The position numbers and the translations under genes are program-made. A stretch of DNA of 64,000 nucleotides from Algoriphagus sp. TR-M9 (GTDB lineage Bacteria > Bacteroidota > Bacteroidia > Cytophagales > Cyclobacteriaceae), in the NCBI RefSeq assembly GCF_027594545.1, contig NZ_CP115160.1, positions 3,109,001 to 3,173,000 on the forward strand, in the 5' to 3' direction. Below the pieces are notes generated by a model. It ran no database searches, had not been told where the DNA came from, and was given only the letters and a program-made list of their open reading frames with translations. Position 1 is the stretch's first letter; every line of letters starts with the position of its first letter. Positions 62,501-64,000 of the stretch are shown in pieces.

Positions 62501-63145
62501 AACATAACTGATAATGCCAATCGGAACTATTTTTCAGGGAGAGCATTTGCCACGGAGACTGAACCTGCACTCAGCGAAATGAGGGGCCAAAACTATTTAG
62601 CTTATGGGAAAAGTGTCTTGAGTTTATTGGCAATGGAGGACTTAATCGGATCAAAAAAACTGAACTCCGTAATCCGAAAGATGGTCGATAAAAGTCGAGA
62701 AAATAGTATTCCAAGCATCGCCTTTCAGGATTTCCTCAAGGAATTAGATGCCAATTGCAAGGCTTCCGAAATGAGGTTAATCCGGGATTGGCTGGAAAAA
62801 GTAATCCACTACGACATCAAAATCGAGTCTTTACAATCCAGCGAATTTGACAATGGAAATTTCGAGATTAGAGTGGCTTATGCTGCAAAAAAACTCGAAA
62901 CGCTAAGTGATGGATCTATCCGGGAAATAGAATTGAATGAGCCGATAAGAATTGCTCTTTTTGAGAATCACCCAAATAAAAACATCATGGAGAAAGAGAT
63001 TATTTCATCAGAGATATTTACCCTAGAAAGTGGCAAAAACGAGCTGATCTTACATTCTAGAGTAAAGCCAAAATGGATAGGAATCGATCCTTGGGGAACC
63101 AGACCAGATCAGGATAGAAGGGATAATTTCATCAGGCTAGATTGA
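59582..63145 (+). CDS. ABC-2 permease fused to M1-family aminopeptidase
   Basis: 1187 residues. The first about 600 residues contain two sets of six helices, each in ABC-2 permease style, with cytoplasmic linkers. The remainder is a periplasmic M1 gluzincin domain with zinc motif HEVAHQWF (about 928-935) and the third ligand glutamate in FVEGLAKYSEAL (about 950). The GAMEN exopeptidase motif is replaced by GFGGFAHPGM, so peptidase specificity is unclear. This fused family recurs in Bacteroidota beside LytTR systems, as here. Confidence 0.9.
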   Translation: MNTSRFPSLLLFELKYQLKTKAVYLFSLIYFGFSYLMGTQGAVPAGVNFNSEYVLFFKMGLLSLGAVFSIMFFVITAIQRDHKHGMESLIYSTSLSKSEFFLSRFAGAWIVSILVILMAIPGFYCGLFLSELDPNRITPLQWNDTVAVAWMLLIPSVSICTVLLFSVCLLTKNSLATYSVAVLIYALYFISAIFLNSPLLANAAPVSSESLFPAALADPFGLSAFFEQTNLWTPFQKNQEQVSFISLLGLNRLIWLGFSGLIMAVSYRKFSFRISHKKLPKSDDSIEFENSKQAYFTQPKRIKTSIHNYFPILSSLIRMDLKFILQSIPFWAVLGTWVVLAITEIYTKIYSGGAYDENYFPASQLLLEQVQQPLYLFGILLLVFFSGELVWRVKNGKFHEIIGATPTPNAYFFLSKLGALSLLLMLLIGITMAISFSFQLVEGYLSMDSFAIFSMLLFPGIPLLFYTCLFLLIQNFSRNNYLGMGFSVIAFALFTGPLGTAIGLNHTLWKMGDLPPLSYSQQAGWEMNSAGFWILALLWSVLALSALLLSAKHWKGGLNRIKVAPAWDKPTFLGLGAFLGFIALSGFCAYQINFIEGYQSRNQLLDQQEAYELTYKQFENDPELTYSSLQLKVDLFPSNGTYQALVKGKLKNNSEEAIDKMLLTEKELLENLWIAQASKLTKNEYLKVYEIEFENPISPNQEIEFSFEVKTKSELFHNNPGVIQDGSYLNFRDFAPYFGYSEGREIRDNQERKKRDLPLKPDSFSTQDHPEMLEVNLMKVDFEAEISTESGQTALTSGDLVAKKTEGNRELFFFKSPEKIMPAIAIFSGIYQKEILISDSVQLEVYSHPAHQFASKKTLEVMDQSLRILTETFGPYPFKKLSILEIPSYWGFGGFAHPGMISMVEDNYFLVKPNPKNQFDLQSKRVIHEVAHQWFGHLLAPRNLPGASFFVEGLAKYSEALVLEKTVGKQAFWNITDNANRNYFSGRAFATETEPALSEMRGQNYLAYGKSVLSLLAMEDLIGSKKLNSVIRKMVDKSRENSIPSIAFQDFLKELDANCKASEMRLIRDWLEKVIHYDIKIESLQSSEFDNGNFEIRVAYAAKKLETLSDGSIREIELNEPIRIALFENHPNKNIMEKEIISSEIFTLESGKNELILHSRVKPKWIGIDPWGTRPDQDRRDNFIRLD

Positions 63146-63240
63146 ACTGTATACTGTAATTTTCAGCATTCAATTCCTCTTCAAGGAATGGTATGATCTT
63201 GGCAAATCAATTATCTTCAAGCTGCAATTGGATCTAATCT

Positions 63241-64000
63241 ATGTACAGAATATTCTTCATTCTCCTACTATTTCTCCCTTTCATCTCCTCAGCCCAAACC
63301 GTTTGCACCCTAGAAAGCCGTGAAAAACTGGAAGGTTTTTTGGCCAAACTAGAGGAAAGCGATTTTTCCGTCAAATCCCCAAATGAATTGAATATAGAAA
63401 TTGGACAGTGGTTTCTGGCGACTCCTTATGTGGAAAAAACGCTGGAATTACCGGGCACAGAAAAGCTGGTTATCAATACCACTGGTGTTGATTGCACCAC
63501 GTTTTTGGAAACGGTGGTTACGCTCAGTAGAATTGCCAAATCCGGAACAGTTTCCTTTGAGGACTTTGAGAAAGAACTGGAAAACCTGCGATACCGAGCA
63601 GGAAAAAATCAGGGATATTCCTCCCGTCTTCATTATTTCTCCGATTGGATCTTTGAAAATGAAGCAAAGGAAATTATCACTGATGTCACCCAGGAAATAG
63701 GTGGCTCTCCTTATGCCAATGCTCCTACTTTTTATGTCTGAAAACCCACAATTTTACAGGCAACTAAGCGAAACTGAGAATCTGGACGCAATCAAAGAGG
63801 CGGAAACCAAAATTGCCAAACGAGGATATTTCTACATCCCAAAAGCGGAAATTCAGTCCCTAGAGAAAAATATCCAATCCGGCGACCTGATCGCAATTAC
63901 GACCTCCATGACTAATCTGGACATCGTCCACACGGGCTTCGCTATTGAGAAAAACGGAAGAATCCATTTGCTACATGCCAGTTCGAAGAGTATGGAAGTG
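63241..64000 (+). pseudogene. DUF1460 (amidase-like) gene, frameshifted; runs off the window
   Basis: The signal peptide ends near ISSAQ. The DUF1460 pattern follows: GVDCTTFLETVV with probable catalytic C85, then RLHYFSDWIFENE and EIGGSPYANAPTF. The frame then hits TGA at 63741. The family's C-terminal half continues at once in another frame (SENPQFYRQLSE, then KRGYFYIPKAEI and DLIAITTSM, LHASSK). Removing one T from the run of five at 63729-63733 restores a continuous protein. Either a real mutation or a sequencing error in the homopolymer. The end lies beyond the window. Confidence 0.75.

Noticed and set aside
1..64000. CRISPR arrays, rRNA genes, complete transposases or integrases
   Set aside because: No regularly spaced direct repeats, rRNA segments or recombinase motifs were found on either strand.

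Overview
The window looks like chromosomal DNA of a Bacteroidota bacterium, most likely Cytophagales/Cyclobacteriaceae (Algoriphagus-like). This is inference from a type IX secretion pair (PorV-like and a long PorU-like C25 sortase), TAnnTTTG-type -7 promoter boxes, few Shine-Dalgarno sequences, a CtlX-type citrulline hydrolase, a PadR-PspC module, LytS/LytTR regulation and many small outer-membrane barrels. No rRNA, CRISPR array, complete insertion sequence or recombinase gene is visible.

Layout. 1-13.4 kb is mostly housekeeping: the end of rsfS, ftsH, lpxH, an FKBP isomerase, an NtrC/NtrY-type two-component pair, a GT39-like enzyme, nrnA and a DUF2183 phosphatase. 13.6-15.6 kb holds metB and a VTT-domain membrane protein. 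15.6-20.3 kb is the most unusual part: six visibly AT-rich minus-strand genes of unknown function in five units, separated by folded attC-like sites. The ends of each unit fit integron cassette logic, so this reads as a cluster of attC sites lacking an integrase (CALIN). It lies directly downstream of the porV-porU operon (20.4-26.6 kb), in the same orientation.

26.9-35.5 kb carries PadR/PspC, a beta-CASP nuclease and an ECF sigma/anti-sigma-like/outer-membrane barrel/DUF4097 cluster. Related leader repeats precede several of these genes. 35.6-41 kb holds a PaaE-like reductase, purB, ctlX and two unrecognised small genes. At 41.3-41.75 kb a tRNA-Asn is followed by one GIY-YIG nuclease gene and an exact 33-bp copy of the tRNA 3' part, which looks like a minimal tRNA-integrated element.

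42-64 kb is accessory: DsrE-like and barrel proteins, a decayed LytTR gene, two serine hydrolases, AraC-type regulators, an MDR oxidoreductase, MFS, a Vat/CatB-like acetyltransferase, an NmrA-like protein, a LytS/LytTR pair divergent from an ABC ATPase plus ABC-permease/M1-peptidase operon, and a DUF1460 gene interrupted by a frameshift. Three neighbouring transcription units between 52.5 and 54 kb share a 24-bp inverted-repeat motif at fixed spacing from a -7-like box, and a weaker copy lies near 46.25 kb.
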